Source: Euonymus europaeus (lineage: Eukaryota > Streptophyta > Magnoliopsida > Celastrales > Celastraceae). Taken from it: a DNA stretch of 64,000 nt. The translations under genes were made by a program, and so were the position numbers. Each line of letters begins with the position of its first letter. Position 1 is the stretch's first letter. The notes beneath the pieces were generated by a model. That model did no database searches. It saw nothing but the letters and a program-made list of their open reading frames with translations, and had not been told where the DNA came from. Location: positions 6,014,001 to 6,078,000 of the forward strand of contig OY756970.1 in the NCBI GenBank assembly GCA_963580455.1, given 5' to 3'. This document shows positions 47,870-60,105 of the stretch, piece by piece.

Positions 47870-48250
47870 GAATTCTTGTCTCAAAAAAATTGTACTTCCC
47901 CTTATGTATATATCTATATATACAAGTCTTCGTACATAACTAACCAAAATCATCAAATATGAATATTTATTCAAAAATAAATATTTCCAACATTGACAAG
48001 ATTTGATCACCCATATACAAAACTACTATGTCATCTCAAATCTAAGGATTATTTATACAATCGTAAACAAATGATAAATCATTGACAAAGAATATACCTC
48101 CATGTAATTCATTATTTAGCAAATATATATATTAGATTGCATGATACTCACAATCCTATTTTCATATGAAACAATCAATATGCTGATCATCCAAATTATT
48201 ATTGTCAAATTAACAATTCTACTATCAAAGATATTATTTAAGATGTTCAT
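47870..48250 (-). repeat. Inverted fragment of the copia-type LTR seen in the NAC pseudogene
   Basis: Its reverse complement matches 9360-9730 of the solo LTR: atgacatagtagt, tgtatatgggtgat and gtcaatgttggaaatattta are shared in order, with scattered substitutions and small gaps. The right end is cut exactly where the gypsy LTR at 48251 starts, so it predates that insertion. Confidence 0.8.
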
Positions 48251-48668
48251 TGTGAAACCCCAACTCAAAAATATTAAGTTTGGTTAAATTTTGGGTAATA
48301 AGTTACTGAAAAAAGATTCGAAGAGGTTACGGATCACCTATATTGCATTGGATCACAAAGAGTTATTTTTGAACAAGGTTCACTAAATGGGTCATAACTT
48401 TTAGCACAGATGTCCATTTTGGGCCAATAATATATCAAATCGAAGCTAAGACCGAGAGAAAGTTGGAAAAAATAAGGCCACATACCTAGGCGGGTGTCTA
48501 GTTAAGGCGAACCTAGGCATGTACAAAAGTCTGCCCAGGACACGCCCATGACAGATTGTAGCATGTTGGAGGTTAGGCCAAAGGCACCTAAGCGCACCCT
48601 GAGCTATTAAATGGTTTACATGGCCAGAAATTATATTTTTCTTGGCGAAGCTCGAGTTTATAAAGAGG

Positions 48669-48703
<35 letters not shown>

Positions 48704-50474
48704 AGAGAGAGAAAGTGAGGTTTTGAGAGATTATTGGTGTTTTGGAGCTTGGATTGAAGATTCTTACAATATTTGGAGAAGATTTCCAAGATTCAAGTAA
48801 GTTTTCCTAGTTTTGGAATTCTAGGGTTTAAGTAGATCTACTTTGATTCGTTGAAAGATGAATTTTAGGGTTTAGATATGTTGTTTCTAGGGTTATGTAT
48901 GGTTGTTTATTTAGTTTTAATCATTGTTTTAGGTCGATGTTTGATATTGGACGAATTTGAAGGATTTGGGAAAAATCCTAGAGAGAGAAGGTAAGTTCTC
49001 TTGACTAGTGATTGAATATCATTTTATTGTTGATAATTAGTGTTACTGATATAATTATATGGGTCTCGAATTGCAAATCAATAGGTTGGTGAAAGAGAGT
49101 CGAAACCCTGACTTTGGAAATTTGTATTTTAAGTTGTGCTTAATCGAGGTAGGAAAATTCTTGATCTAATTCTCTTTTGTATCTTTCTTGTGCTCTTTAA
49201 ATGTGGTTTATTTCATCATTGGTCATCTTGCTTTGTGTCTTACCTTATTGATCATAAGGAGGAACGAGCCTAGGATTAACTCATGTTTTCTTCCAAATGT
49301 AGATTGCATTAACCCCTTTACATGTTCAATCACTTATTGGGCATGGTTGATCGTTCATGCATCATAAGTATTTATATATATAGGTTTTGTATATATATAT
49401 ATGCTTATTGACATTGCATCAAGCATTAATGCATTAGAGATTGCATGGGATGCTCGAGTACGGACTCGGGTACTCCCTAAGAATTACTTAAACGTCACAT
49501 GGGGGAATGGTTGTGTGTCGAGGCATGGCACGAACCATATGACTTTATATGAGGCAACACACTTCAAGTGTGGGTGTGATGGGACTCACAAAATCGGGTG
49601 GCTCTTCGGGGTGTTTTATGGGTCTTTAGCCGGCGTGCATTCGATGTTGTGATCAAACCATGGTTGGGATGGCTATGGGTATTGATTTTTGGTTTTTCAA
49701 TTCATAGTCGAGGACCATGGGATTGATGAATGTTTTGCCCCTGGAAGGTCACTCGAATATTATTGTTTTGTTATATGACATGAGCATATGAGATATCATT
49801 TTGATGCACTGCCTTTTATTCAGATTGGCCTATATGCTATTTACTCAATTTACCCCTACTGAGCTTCTAGCTCACCCCTTTACTTTCTTTTCCTCCTAGA
49901 GGTAAGACTAGTACGAGTGTCGGTGATGCGAATCAGTAGAGACGATGTTGTGGCATTGATGGTACTTGGAGTGAGGTTTAGGTTTGGGTTGGTAGACTTG
50001 AACCACTTGTTATACACACTTATTGTATTTGATAACTTATGTCTTATTTACTATTGGCACTGGTGGATGTGTTTTGTGCACGATTAGAAGGTAATCTCTA
50101 CGATTGCATCTTCTGAACCGGGGGTGGACTCTCAGTCCTGTTGAATGGTGATTAAGATTACTTATGTTGTGTGAATTTTTATATTTGAATGTGAATCAAT
50201 TTTTGCATGCTGCTAGATAGCCTGAAGCCATACTAGGTTGGGTTTTGCATGTTGATAGATGGTCGAGGCCCTGCTAGGTTGTGATGTGATTGTTTATTTG
50301 GCTGCGTTATTTCAGGTGGGCATTCCCCGATTTATGGGGAGATGCTGTCAGATTTTGTTTGATGGATTTGACTTAGTTGGTGAGCTAGGGTTAAATCCTT
50401 TAGGTGTGAATTACATTGATGACCTAGGAAGGTGCAAATAGCACCTTGTGATGTTTCGGAAATGGGGCATTACA
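48251..50474 (+). repeat. Gypsy LTR copy C (5' LTR of a Tekay/Del-like element)
   Basis: It starts TGTGAAACCCC and ends ggggcattaca at 50474, immediately before a PBS, so it is a 5' LTR of 2224 bp. Landmarks include a (GA)n run at 48671-48700, the ctactgagcttctagctcac block (about 49855) and two grrragatgctgtc motifs. It aligns with copy D (57367-58816) over about 1.45 kb at roughly 88-90% by eye. Confidence 0.85.
48671..48700. repeat. (GA)n microsatellite in LTR C
   Basis: A near-pure GA run inside the LTR; it is absent from the matching position in LTR D. Confidence 0.9.
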
Positions 50475-50475
50475 A

Positions 50476-50488
50476 TTTGGTATTGGAG
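50476..50488 (+). other. Primer binding site of the Tekay/Del-like element
   Basis: tttggtattggag follows the LTR end; compare TTTGGTATCAGAGC, complementary to Met tRNA and typical of Del-type elements. Two to three changes are present. Confidence 0.75.
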
Positions 50489-50640
50489 GTTAGATTAAAG
50501 ATCTGTGTATGGATTCGGGATGTTAGTGGGGTGTGTTAATGAGTCATCAAGCCATGCCACAAGCTCTACTGATCCGATACATTTTCTTTCCCTTGTAAAT
50601 CCTCATTTTTGTTGTTTGTTTATAGTATTATCTGTTTGCC

Positions 50641-51421
50641 ATGCAGATGAATACTTGTAGGGTCATTAGGTCTTCTTGTGTTAAGACAACCTCAAATGAT
50701 AGGGGTAGACGAAGGAGACTGAGAGGCGGTGGTACAAGGTGCACTACTAGGCAAGAGCTGATGTTTGATCCAAGCATAGAGCTAGAAGAAGAAATGATAG
50801 TTCGGGATGGGACACACGCTGAGGACATAGTTCAGTTGGGTCAATAGGAGGGGGACTTTAAGAATTCCATAGGAGTATATGCAGGCACCACCGGAGGTAC
50901 ATGTTGCTCCTACTGCTACTAAGGGGAAACCCGTTACATTGCAAGGATTGGCTAACATCATAATGAGTTTGGCTTAGGTGGTTCATGCTCAGATAATGGG
51001 AGCAAAGATGGGTCATACAGCTTCAACAGCTTATGATAGTGGAGGAGGTAGCCAGAAGAGATTGAGGACTGAGTCCCAGACTCATGGTGGTCAAAAAGGT
51101 GATCATGGCAAGAGATTGAAGCCACGAGGTGGCAAGGTGAGTTGTTACAAGTGCGGTGAAGAAGGCCAAAAGCAGAATCAATGCAAATCTATAGGATACA
51201 AGTGCTTCAAGTATGGCATGATCGGCCACATAAAAATGGAGCGTGCACAGAGCTGTGGGGAATTACTACAAGCACATACACTGGGTTTACAACCACTACA
51301 GCAGCTAGTGTTGATAGATAAGAGGGATCATGCAATGGAAGCGCAGAAGATTATGGGGAACCTTGACTCCGTTGAAGGTATTTCTCATATTCCTAGTTGC
51401 AGAGTGTGTCCTATAATTTAG
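50641..51421 (+). pseudogene. Degenerate Ty3/gypsy gag with zinc knuckle
   Basis: The frame 50641-50847 starts MQMNTCRVIRSSCVKTTSND and is basic, like the N-terminus of Del-type gag. The frame 50978-51421 ends with two degraded CCHC knuckles, CYKCGEEGQKQNQC and a second around YKCFKYGMIGH; the first has lost the His. Most of the capsid-like middle is missing. Stops separate the pieces. The location after an LTR and PBS fixes the identity better than the residual similarity. Confidence 0.7.
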
Positions 51422-53879
51422 ACATTTGTGTCTTTTTGTGAGTATTGATGGAAAGAATTTGGGGTGAGAGTGCTAGGGATATTTACAAGTAGCTCCTAGA
51501 TTTGGTTAATGAGCAATAAAGTATGTGTTTGACTATAGAGTACTTTCTTCTTTGCGAATGTAAAGAGGGCCTAGCTTATGATGAATGATCTTGATGGATA
51601 GCATTCAAGGATTATAATTACTTGAGGTGGGATATTTTGTATTAGTATGTAGATAATGCCTTTGTGGGGGTGACATGTGTCGGAGTTGTTGTGAATATTC
51701 GTTCATGGCATGAAACCCAATATCAGCATGGATGAGTTGGGTCAATGCAAGTTGTTGAGCTACCATGCAATGCAGGAGTTGTAGAATGTGATGCCTAGTA
51801 TTGGCGTGGATGGTTGGACTTGGTTGATGTGGACAACACAGTCTCTAAGCTACCACGTGGTTCTGGGATTGCTAGACATAACACTCTGCATCGGCATGGA
51901 TGCTTGGGTTTGGTTGACTTGAGAAAGATCATGTTGTTTAGCTGCCACATGGTATAGGGGTTACAATATGGAAATCACATTGCTCAGAACAGGGTAGGGG
52001 AAGTACTTTATTAGTACAACGTATCTTGGGAAAAAATAAATAAAAATGGAGAAGTAGTTTTTCAGGGTTCTGTGGAGCACGTGAGTGTGCAAGTGGGCTT
52101 GGGAAATAGGATTAGGCAAATGATCATGTGTTTGGGCACAGGCTGTCATGGTGAAGGTATTAGAATTAATGGTAAGTTAATTTGCTAGGGAAATAAATTT
52201 AATTTATTTTATAACATTAAGGAGAATGGGGCACGATAGTGCACATGAGAGGGTATTGATAAATTGGTGGTTTGAGATTAGGAATTGATCTGTGATCCAT
52301 AAATGAGGATATACCATACATAGTATATGGAACTATTGAAATTAAGTGATAAATGACTTGGAAAAAAAATGAAATGAATGAAATGAGTTTTGTTGAAATA
52401 AATAAATGTGGAGTCACAAAAAATTTATGACGAAAGGTTATAGTGGAGAGATATCTAGTTGAACGATGTATTCGTAGTCTAGAGTCTATGAAGCGAGGGA
52501 CTTCAAAAATAGGATTGATATCCTTGAATAAAAATCTCATAGATGTTATAAGTGTAAGTTAAATTTGGAAACAAAATTTCTTAAGAGGGAAGGTATGTAG
52601 CAAAGGGTTATGAGTGATATTGTGTACAAAATGATGGGGTCAAAGGAGTTCGCTTAGGGATAAGAAGAACTAAATCCAATTTGGGAAAACTACTAGATGT
52701 TCGGTGATTTGTTGATGATTTCATTTGCTAATCTAAATGGTAGGTAAATGGAAACAAATGGTGTTGAATAGGAAATTCTCGGTAGAAAACGTGTGGACAT
52801 TGGGTGTTTACTTTGAATGTCAATATGTTGGTGAAAATTGAAGGAGGATAGGTGGTTGAGAACTAAAGGAAAATAAGCTATAACCATGTGAGAATGATTT
52901 GTATATTCAGGAATTTAATTAGGGAATCTGAAAATTATAATTCTGGATAGAGGGGAAGAGAATGAGTGTCCCTGGAAATTAAATGGAGTTTATCGAGGCA
53001 TTGCAGAGCACGCTAGCATAGACTAGTTTGTCTTGTGAACTAATAATAACAAGGTAGAATTATTACTGACATTGAACATTTTGGGGAAGGCAAATAGATC
53101 CTCTAGAAATCTTTCAAAGATAATGGAGATTTTGTGGTACAATTAAAGGGGATTCGGGTGAAGTAAAATTGCACGGATGTTGTAGAACACCACAAGAAAT
53201 GGTGGCACATCATGGAGTAGCTGAAAAAGGCTGGGGGTCCTTTAGGGGGTTGCACATTTGTACAAGGTTACATAGGGTTGTAAGAGTTACAAGAAATGTG
53301 TTATGAATTTGAGTGATATATATGGGAGGGAAACCAAGGTAAATGACACACACCAAGTAGTAATCTTAGTTCTACTTAAGTTACATCTTGTAGAAGAAAA
53401 TGACAAGTGGGGAATATGGCCACGTTAGTTCAGAGTTTGTTTCCAATCATGGAATGCCTCCTCCACGTTTCAAAATGATGAGAGAACCTTCATGTGTTAG
53501 AACGACATTCACTTTGCGAGACCCAGAAGTTGAGTTGGGTGCCTTGGGATGCATGATTAGAACGGACCACATTTAGTGGTGGGGAATGAGATGTTGAGAA
53601 GGAATGTGATCGACTTATGCTTCATAAGTTGAGGAATGATCATTATGTGCAAATAATGAGCTACAACTACAGGGAAAGCAACAACTTGGAGATCCAACAA
53701 CATGAGACTCGAAGACGCCGACGTGAAATTATGTCTTAGGGATGAGAGAATAGAGGGTTACGATATGAGAATGAAGTTTTGGCAAGTCAAGTCAGGGATT
53801 CTGAGAGGTTTGAAGAAGATTTTGAAGAAGAATATGAGGAAGAACTAGTGTTTGAGAATAAGCATTGTATCATATGAGG
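51422..53879. other. Degenerate internal region of the gypsy element
   Basis: No protein domain could be read in 2.4 kb on either strand. A PPT-like phrase (ttcttaagagggaagg, about 52578) may mark the remnant of another element. A three-unit repeat lies at 51725-51960. Confidence 0.4.
51725..51960. repeat. Three diverged ~80-90-bp tandem units
   Basis: Units begin near 51725, 51803 and 51893, each with gcatggatg or gcgtggatg, then ttgg..ttg, then gctaccatg/gctaccacg/gctgccaca. About 60-65% identity by eye. Confidence 0.65.
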
Positions 53880-54032
53880 CTAGTTGCATGTGGTCTAGGT
53901 TATGTGTAAAAATAACGCTCATTAAGAAACTGGAAGTTTGGGGGTATGGAATATGGGTCTTAGGAGTAAGAACCCTTGATATTTGATGTATAACCTTGTA
54001 GTGTGGTATTTTATCCCGAGCTTGTGTGTAAA

Positions 54033-54056
54033 ATATATATATATATATATATATAT
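54033..54056. repeat. (AT)n microsatellite
   Basis: Twelve consecutive AT dinucleotides. Confidence 0.9.
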
Positions 54057-55194
54057 GAATAATCTCAGATGAGGAATCCCGCACCATCCGTTTGGTCTAT
54101 CTAATAATAAAACCTAGAAAACTCTCAGAGCCCACCCTCATCGCAAACTCAAACAGGGTTCTTGTTTTTCTCCGTTCCACCTCTCCGATCTCATTTTTTT
54201 TTCTCCGTTAAGTCTCCACTCTCGATCTCTTCTTATTCTTCTTCTCTGAGTTTGCTCCAACTTCGAGTTTGCCACAGGTTCTTCGAGTTTGCCACAGGTT
54301 CACTGGAATACCAAGATTGTTTGGTATGAAGAAAACCCTTGTCTATCATCTTCGTTGAGCTCTCCGTGGTGAGCGCTCAAATTGTGTCATGCACAAGTAT
54401 CATCTCATGAAGATTTAGAAAAAGCTGGGATAACCCAGGTAAGAGAGAGATTTTTTGGGATTTTTTGTGTATTGATTAAATTTTGGTTTAAAATTCAAAT
54501 GAGCATAGATTTTATGCCTATTTAAAAGATTTTCTGTTATTGATTGTTGAGGTACTGTTGATTTAGAAGATGAGCTTGTTGGTAAGGGGCGATATATAGA
54601 CTGAAGATGAAATTGAATTGTTTGATCAGATGGATGAAGATCTGAATTGGATTGAGATTATCAACTTTGACCAGGTGCCTAAGTGGCTTCGAGCTAGCAC
54701 AAAAGAAGTGAATGCTGCTATTGCTAGTCCCCTAATTTTTTGAAAGTTGAAATACAGAATGTTGGAGCTGCTGATGTAGTTTCACAAAGGCTATTTCCTG
54801 GCAATGTTGTAGACTTGATTGACAAGTGTTTTGGGGAAAACTTATTTCATATTGTGTGCTCAATATGTTGAATGCACAAATAGTTGATGTAAATGATTAT
54901 CATTATTTCAATATAGTTCAAAGAATATTTGCAATACAGTTCAGTTTGTATAATAATCCAGCAACATTTATGCACAAGAACAACCTTTCAATTGGCTCTA
55001 CATCACTCTGAATAAACCAAAAGCAATTATTTGCTAGTAGCAACTCTGCTTACAACATTGAACCAACCACATTGCCAGAAACATCTAATCTTTGAGAACA
55101 ATATTGTTACTTGACATCTCATTCATCCATAATTAAAGACATTAACTCTTTCTAACAAGAAGAACCATCAAAATTATTTTCATCCATAATATTG

Positions 55195-55470
55195 AAGAAC
55201 AATCATCCATGATTCAAGAACAACCACACAATAATTAAGGAGGAACCATCCATAATTCAAGAACCACCATACGTAATTCAAGAACAACCACACAATAATT
55301 AAAGAGGAACCATCCATGATTCAAGAACCACCATACATAATTCAAGGGGAACCATCCATGATTCAAGAACCACCATCCATAATTCAAGAACAACAACACA
55401 ATAATTAAAGAGGAACAATCCATAAGTCAAGAACCACCATCAAGAAGCACCATCCATGACTGAAGAACAA
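55195..55470. repeat. Higher-order minisatellite
   Basis: A basic ~20-bp unit (aaccatccataattcaagaa, with gattc and cctacc-type variants) alternates with caacaccacaataatta-type spacers in a higher-order unit of 60-105 bp, repeated about three times (from 55211, 55279 and 55384). On the minus strand it reads as repeated NYGWW / NHGWF peptides, without a start or domain, so it is not treated as coding. Confidence 0.85.
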
Positions 55471-56089
55471 CCATCCATAATCTTTCCTTTAGCTCTTTAT
55501 GTGACATCTCCCTGCTCACAGAAGTAAACAAAGAAATTGCATCAGAAACACAATAACTAATTCAAAGGGTGAAAGTAAACAAAACAATCATACATAACCA
55601 AATAGACAACCGAACACAACTAATTCATAACAAACATAATATCAAAGAGGGTGTAATGGTTCATTGGTCAGTGTCAGACAATTCCTTTTGTTGTGCGGCT
55701 GTTCGGTTAAGCCGCAACCATGACAACATCTATTCTTCTTCATCACAAGTTCTTTCCCACCTTTCAACCTCTTCCCCCAACCCTTCGCTCTAACTTAATC
55801 AAGCTTGTTGTAAATAGGTTCTGAAAGACACACACTTGGTTGAGATTGGGATCCATCTATTAATGTCATACACTTTATCTTCTTGTGAAGATCCTCTAAT
55901 GTTTCCTTTGTCAACTCAAAGATATCTCAATTTAAACAAGCATGATCAATAATCTTCGAAGCAAGTTGTCGTCTTCAACAATGGAAGCATCGTGAGAACC
56001 TTCCCCATAGACACCAAATGAACTTAACGACTTAGCAGAATCTTGGTCAATGTGTGGTGTTTGGTAAATTCTCAGAAGTTGCTCTCGAC

Positions 56090-57105
56090 ATAGCAGAATC
56101 TTGGTTAGTGATTATCATTTTTGGTGCTCCGCATGGCATGCATATCAAAAATTGTTGCAGAAGTCATGTGAATAATTTTGTTCCCTCGTCGCTTAAAAAA
56201 GCACACGCTAGAAGAAAGATTTATCTGTGATTATTCACTCCTACAAATGGTGCAAATATCATCTTGTATTTGTTTGTGTTATAAGTTGTGTTAAACACCA
56301 CAACATCATCGAATGCATGGTAAGAATGCCTACATTTAGTATTAGCCCAGAAATAGTGCCTGAATTTCTGTTCCGAATCCATTTCGAATGAATAGAAAAA
56401 TCCTGGATTTTTCTCTTTCTCAAACTAAAAGTATTCATACAACATCTAAGCATCATAACCTGCATATTGCCTTACCTCGTCTTTTCGCGCATTATAAAAT
56501 TTCCTTTTCGATGCATCCAATATTTTCTATACCACAAGCCTGAAGCTCAAAAAAACTTATTTGCTGATGAATAGGAACATTAGTCACTGAAAATTGTTGT
56601 GACAATGTCTTTTTGCGCTTGAAATTGAATGATGGGACCGCAACATATGCACTTTTGTTGGTGTCACGAAGACATGATTGTGAACATCATTGAATTGCGA
56701 GACAACAAGGCATTGCTTGGAACTACTTTTCACTACACTAAATTTATCTTTACAATCTCCTCTAGTCTCTAGCCTTTTTCGAACACCAGCAGCTTTGGAT
56801 TTTTTGAATTCTCGAACCCCTTGTTTGTAACAAACAAACTCCTTCCGAGTAATTTCATTGGATTTGTTCTTCTTTGAAGAATGATTCCGAATGCTAAACC
56901 CAGAAAACTGAGCATACTCATTGTGAAAGAGTTGAGCTTCCTCAACTGATTCAAACTCATGTCCTATCTTTGGAATTTTATCAGACAATACATGAGGCAC
57001 AAATTCTTGTACATTATTTGATGAATAACCCAAACTATCTTGACCCAAATTATCTTCCTCTATAGAATGCATTTCAGTATCAGCCATTGCCAAACCAATA
57101 AACAC
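56090..57105 (-). pseudogene. FAR1/MULE transposase, copy 1
   Basis: The minus-strand frame 57105-56584 begins MFIGLAMADTEMHSIEEDNL and encodes the FAR1-type DNA-binding region: GHEFESVEEAQLFHNEYAQF, SGFSIRNHSSKKNKSNE, then the zinc-coordinating FVCYKQG, RGDCKDKFSVV and FNDVHNHVF. After a shift, lower frames (to about 56090) give the transposase start: AEHDAQLLHEYF-like, VVVFNTTYNTNKYKMIFAPF and APKMIITNQDS. FAR1/FHY3 proteins and their MULE relatives share this layout. The first catalytic Asp is Asn (FNTTY) and TDQD is TNQD. The C-terminal half and SWIM zinc finger are missing. It lies inside the Tekay/Del-like gypsy element. Confidence 0.85.
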
Positions 57106-57366
57106 TTAAATTCGAATAATACCAGGGAGGGCAGAGGGAAGAATACATGTTCGTGAATGAAGAAATCAACACCACCACTTAATGATTAGCAGAGTATGTA
57201 TTTATGTGAACAATGAAGGTCAAAATATCTCTTGAAGAAGATGGGTTCTATGTAGATTTTAAGATTGAGGACAGGTCAACACGCACGTCCAATGTGTTGT
57301 GCAAACTTAGGGATTTAGGCAAATTTGTTACATTTCGAGGATGAAATTTGTTTAACAGTGAAGGGA
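57106..57366 (+). other. 3' internal end and PPT region of the gypsy element
   Basis: The last bases before LTR D (cgaggatgaaatttgtttaa, then cagtgaaggga) resemble the Del-type phrase preceding the PPT and 3' LTR. The purine tract is short and degraded. Confidence 0.55.
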
Positions 57367-58816
57367 TGTGAAACCCCAACCCAAATATATTATGTTTGGT
57401 TAAATATTGGGTTATAAGTTATTGAAAATGGATTCGAAGAGGTTACGGATCACCCATATTGAACAGGATCACAAAGAGTTATTTTTGAACAAGGTTCACT
57501 AAATGGGTCGTAACTTTTAGCAAAGATGACCGTTTTGGGCTCATAATATATCAAACTAAGGCTAAGACCAAGACACAATTGGAATATGTCCTCATGCCTA
57601 GGTGAGGTGCACCTAGGCATGTACAAAATTCGGCCCGGAACGCACCCAAGACAGATTGTAGCATGTTGAAGGTTAGGCCAAGTGCGCAAAGGCGCACCCC
57701 GAGCTGTTAAATGGTTTACACGGCCAGAAATTGTATTTTTGTTGGTGAAGCTTAATTTTATAGAGAGATAAAGTGAGGTTTTGAGAGATTATTGGTGTTT
57801 TGGAGCTTGGATTGAACATTCATACAAGATTTGGAGAAGATTTCCAAAATTCAACTAAGTTTTCCTAGTTTTGGAATTCTAGGGTTTAAGTAGATCTACT
57901 TTGATTATTTAAAAGATGGATTGTAGAGTTTAGATATGTTGTTTCTAGGATTATTTATGGTTGTTTATTTAGTTTTAATCATTGTTTTAGGTTGATGTTT
58001 GATATTGGACAAATTTGAAGGATTTGGGTAAAATCCTAGAGAGAGAACGTAAGTTCTCTTGATTAGTTATTGAATATCATGTTATTGTTGATAATTAGTG
58101 TTATTGATATAATTATATAGGTTCAGAATGTTGGAAATCAATAGCTTGGTGAAAGAGGGTCGAAACCCTAACTTTGGGAATTTGTATTGTAAGTTGTGCT
58201 TAATCGAGATAGGAAAATTCATGACCCAATTCTCTTTTGTATCATTCCTTTGCTCTTTATATGTGGTTTATTTCATCATTGGTCATCTTGCTTTGTGTTA
58301 TTACCTTGTTGATCATAAGGAAGAACGAACCTAGGATTAACTCATGTTTTTTCCAAATGTAGATTGCATTAACCCCTTTACATGTTCAATCACTTATTGG
58401 GCATGGTTGATCGTTCATGCATCATAAGTATTTATATATAGGTTGTGTATCTATATATATGCTTATTGACATGTCGTGAAACATTAATGCATTAGAGATT
58501 GCATAGGATGCTTGAGTATGGACTCAGGTATTCCCTAGGAATTACTTGAACGTCACATGGGAGGATGGTTGTGTGTCGGAGCATGGCACCAACCATATGA
58601 CTTTATGTGACCCAACACACTTGAAGTGTGGGTGTGATGGGACTCACACAATCGGGTGACTCTCCGGGATGTTTTGTGGGTGTTGAGCCTGCGTGTATTC
58701 GATAATGTTAGCAAACTAGAATGTGTGTTTGATGTTGTGATCAAACCATGGTTGGGATGGATATAGGTATTCATTTTTGGATTTTCAATCCATAGTCGAG
58801 GACTATGGGATTGATG
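57367..58816 (+). repeat. Gypsy LTR copy D (truncated 3' LTR)
   Basis: It starts TGTGAAACCCC like copy C and follows it through to the point matching C position about 49729 (gggattgatga), then stops abruptly at MULE copy 2. The last ~740 bp of the LTR are missing. It is probably the 3' LTR of the element whose 5' LTR is copy C, though ~10% divergence allows two separate insertions. Confidence 0.8.
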
Positions 58817-58817
58817 A

Positions 58818-60105
58818 CTAGACGTGCCTACAAAAATAGGTATTACCTACAGCTTTTTGCTCATTGACTACTAGACGTGCCTACAAAATAATTGTAGATG
58901 ATTAACAACCAAGATAAAATTTAGTATTAAAAAGGAAATATGGAGTAACAAGTGTGCACTCTACCTGCAAAAAATGTGGAATTAACATAAGTAGGAATCC
59001 ATTTGCTTCGTATATTATACAACTCTTTCAACCACTCATTTTTCATCAATCCGCTTATCTCAAGCACCTGAAACTAAGCAGACTCAAATTGTTCTAGATC
59101 TTCTGAATTCCATATGCAGTCCTGAAACAACGTATAATGTTCTTTCCATTCAAGGCATCTATTTTTTCAAAGAATTTGCTAAGAATATGCCACATACAAA
59201 GTTTGTGTATAGTGTTCAAAAAATATCAACGATGGCTTTTGTCATAGTAGGATCCTGATTAGTATAATCATTTTGGGTGCTCCAGCTGGCATGGCTATCA
59301 AAAAATGTTGTAGAAGCCATGAAAATGTATAAGTTGTCTCGTCGCTTAAGAAAGCACATCTGAAAAGAGTAGTTTGGCCATGATGATTCACGCCGACAAA
59401 TGGAGCAAATATCATGTCATAGCGATTTGTGTTATAAGTAGTGTCAAATACAATAACATCACCAAATGCATCATAAGCTTTCCTACATTGAGCATCAGTC
59501 CAAAAACAATGTTTGACTTTGTTTTCTATATCCATCTCGAATGTGGAAGAAAAATCCAGGATTTTTTTTTCCTTTTCAGCCTCAAAATATTCATGCAACA
59601 ACTGAGCATCATGTTCTGCAACCTGCTTCACCTCATCCCTTCGAGCATTGTAAAAACTCCTTTCAATGCATCCTATGTTCTCCATACCTCCAGATTGAAG
59701 CTCAAATATACTAATTTGCTGATGAATAGGAACATTGGCCGTTGAAAATTGTTGTGACAACGCCTTCTTTGCACTCGAAATGGAACGATGAGATCTCAAC
59801 AAATGCACTTTTCTCGGTGTTGCAAATACATGATTGTAAACTTCATTAAACTGTGAGACAACAAAGCATTGCTTGAAACTAGATTTTACAACTGTGAATT
59901 TGGCATTACAACCTCCTCTAGTTTCTAGTCTTTTCCTTGCACTAGTAGCTGTGGATTTCTCGTACTTTTGAAGAAGGAGATTTGGTATTGAAAATGATAT
60001 TACCTCCTCACAAAGATCATTGAGGAAAGTGGACCCCAAGTTATGAGGAACCTTATGTTGTGAAGAAGCCGTTCTCCGGTGGGGCCTTGCGATTAACCAC
60101 AATGG
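58818..60105 (-). pseudogene. FAR1/MULE transposase, copy 2
   Basis: The minus-strand frame 60102-59242 (286 codons) reads ARKRLETRGGCNAKFTVVKS, then FNEVYNHVFATPRKVHLLRS (FAR1-type zinc region) and SISSAKKALSQQFSTANVPI. The MULE transposase core follows: WTDAQCRKAYDAFGDVIVFD, TTYNTNRYDMIFAPFVGVNH, HGQTTLFRCAFLSDETTYTF. The first catalytic Asp (VFDTTY) is intact here. A frameshift follows MPAGAPKMI, after which TNQDPTMTKAIVD and, with stops, a C-terminal trace ending in FVGTSSSQ can be followed to about 58818. Both MULE copies share TNQD for the usual TDQD. The first ~45 residues of the frame are non-homologous, so its N-terminus is lost at the Tat junction. Confidence 0.88.

Larger units (their letters stand above)
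53880..56089. other. Unassigned region before the first MULE copy
   Basis: It holds an (AT)n run (54033-54056), a CT-rich leader-like stretch (54100-54300) with a 20-bp tandem duplication (ttcgagtttgccacaggttc), a short plus-strand piece reading DQVPKWLRASTKEVNAAIAS (about 54672) that I cannot place, and a minisatellite (55195-55470). It probably belongs to the MULE insertion, but terminal inverted repeats were not found. Confidence 0.35.

Noticed and set aside
54582..54740. Possible host exon reading DQVPKWLRASTKEVN
   Set aside because: Only a short stretch, interrupted by stops, with no recognisable family; mentioned within the region entry only.
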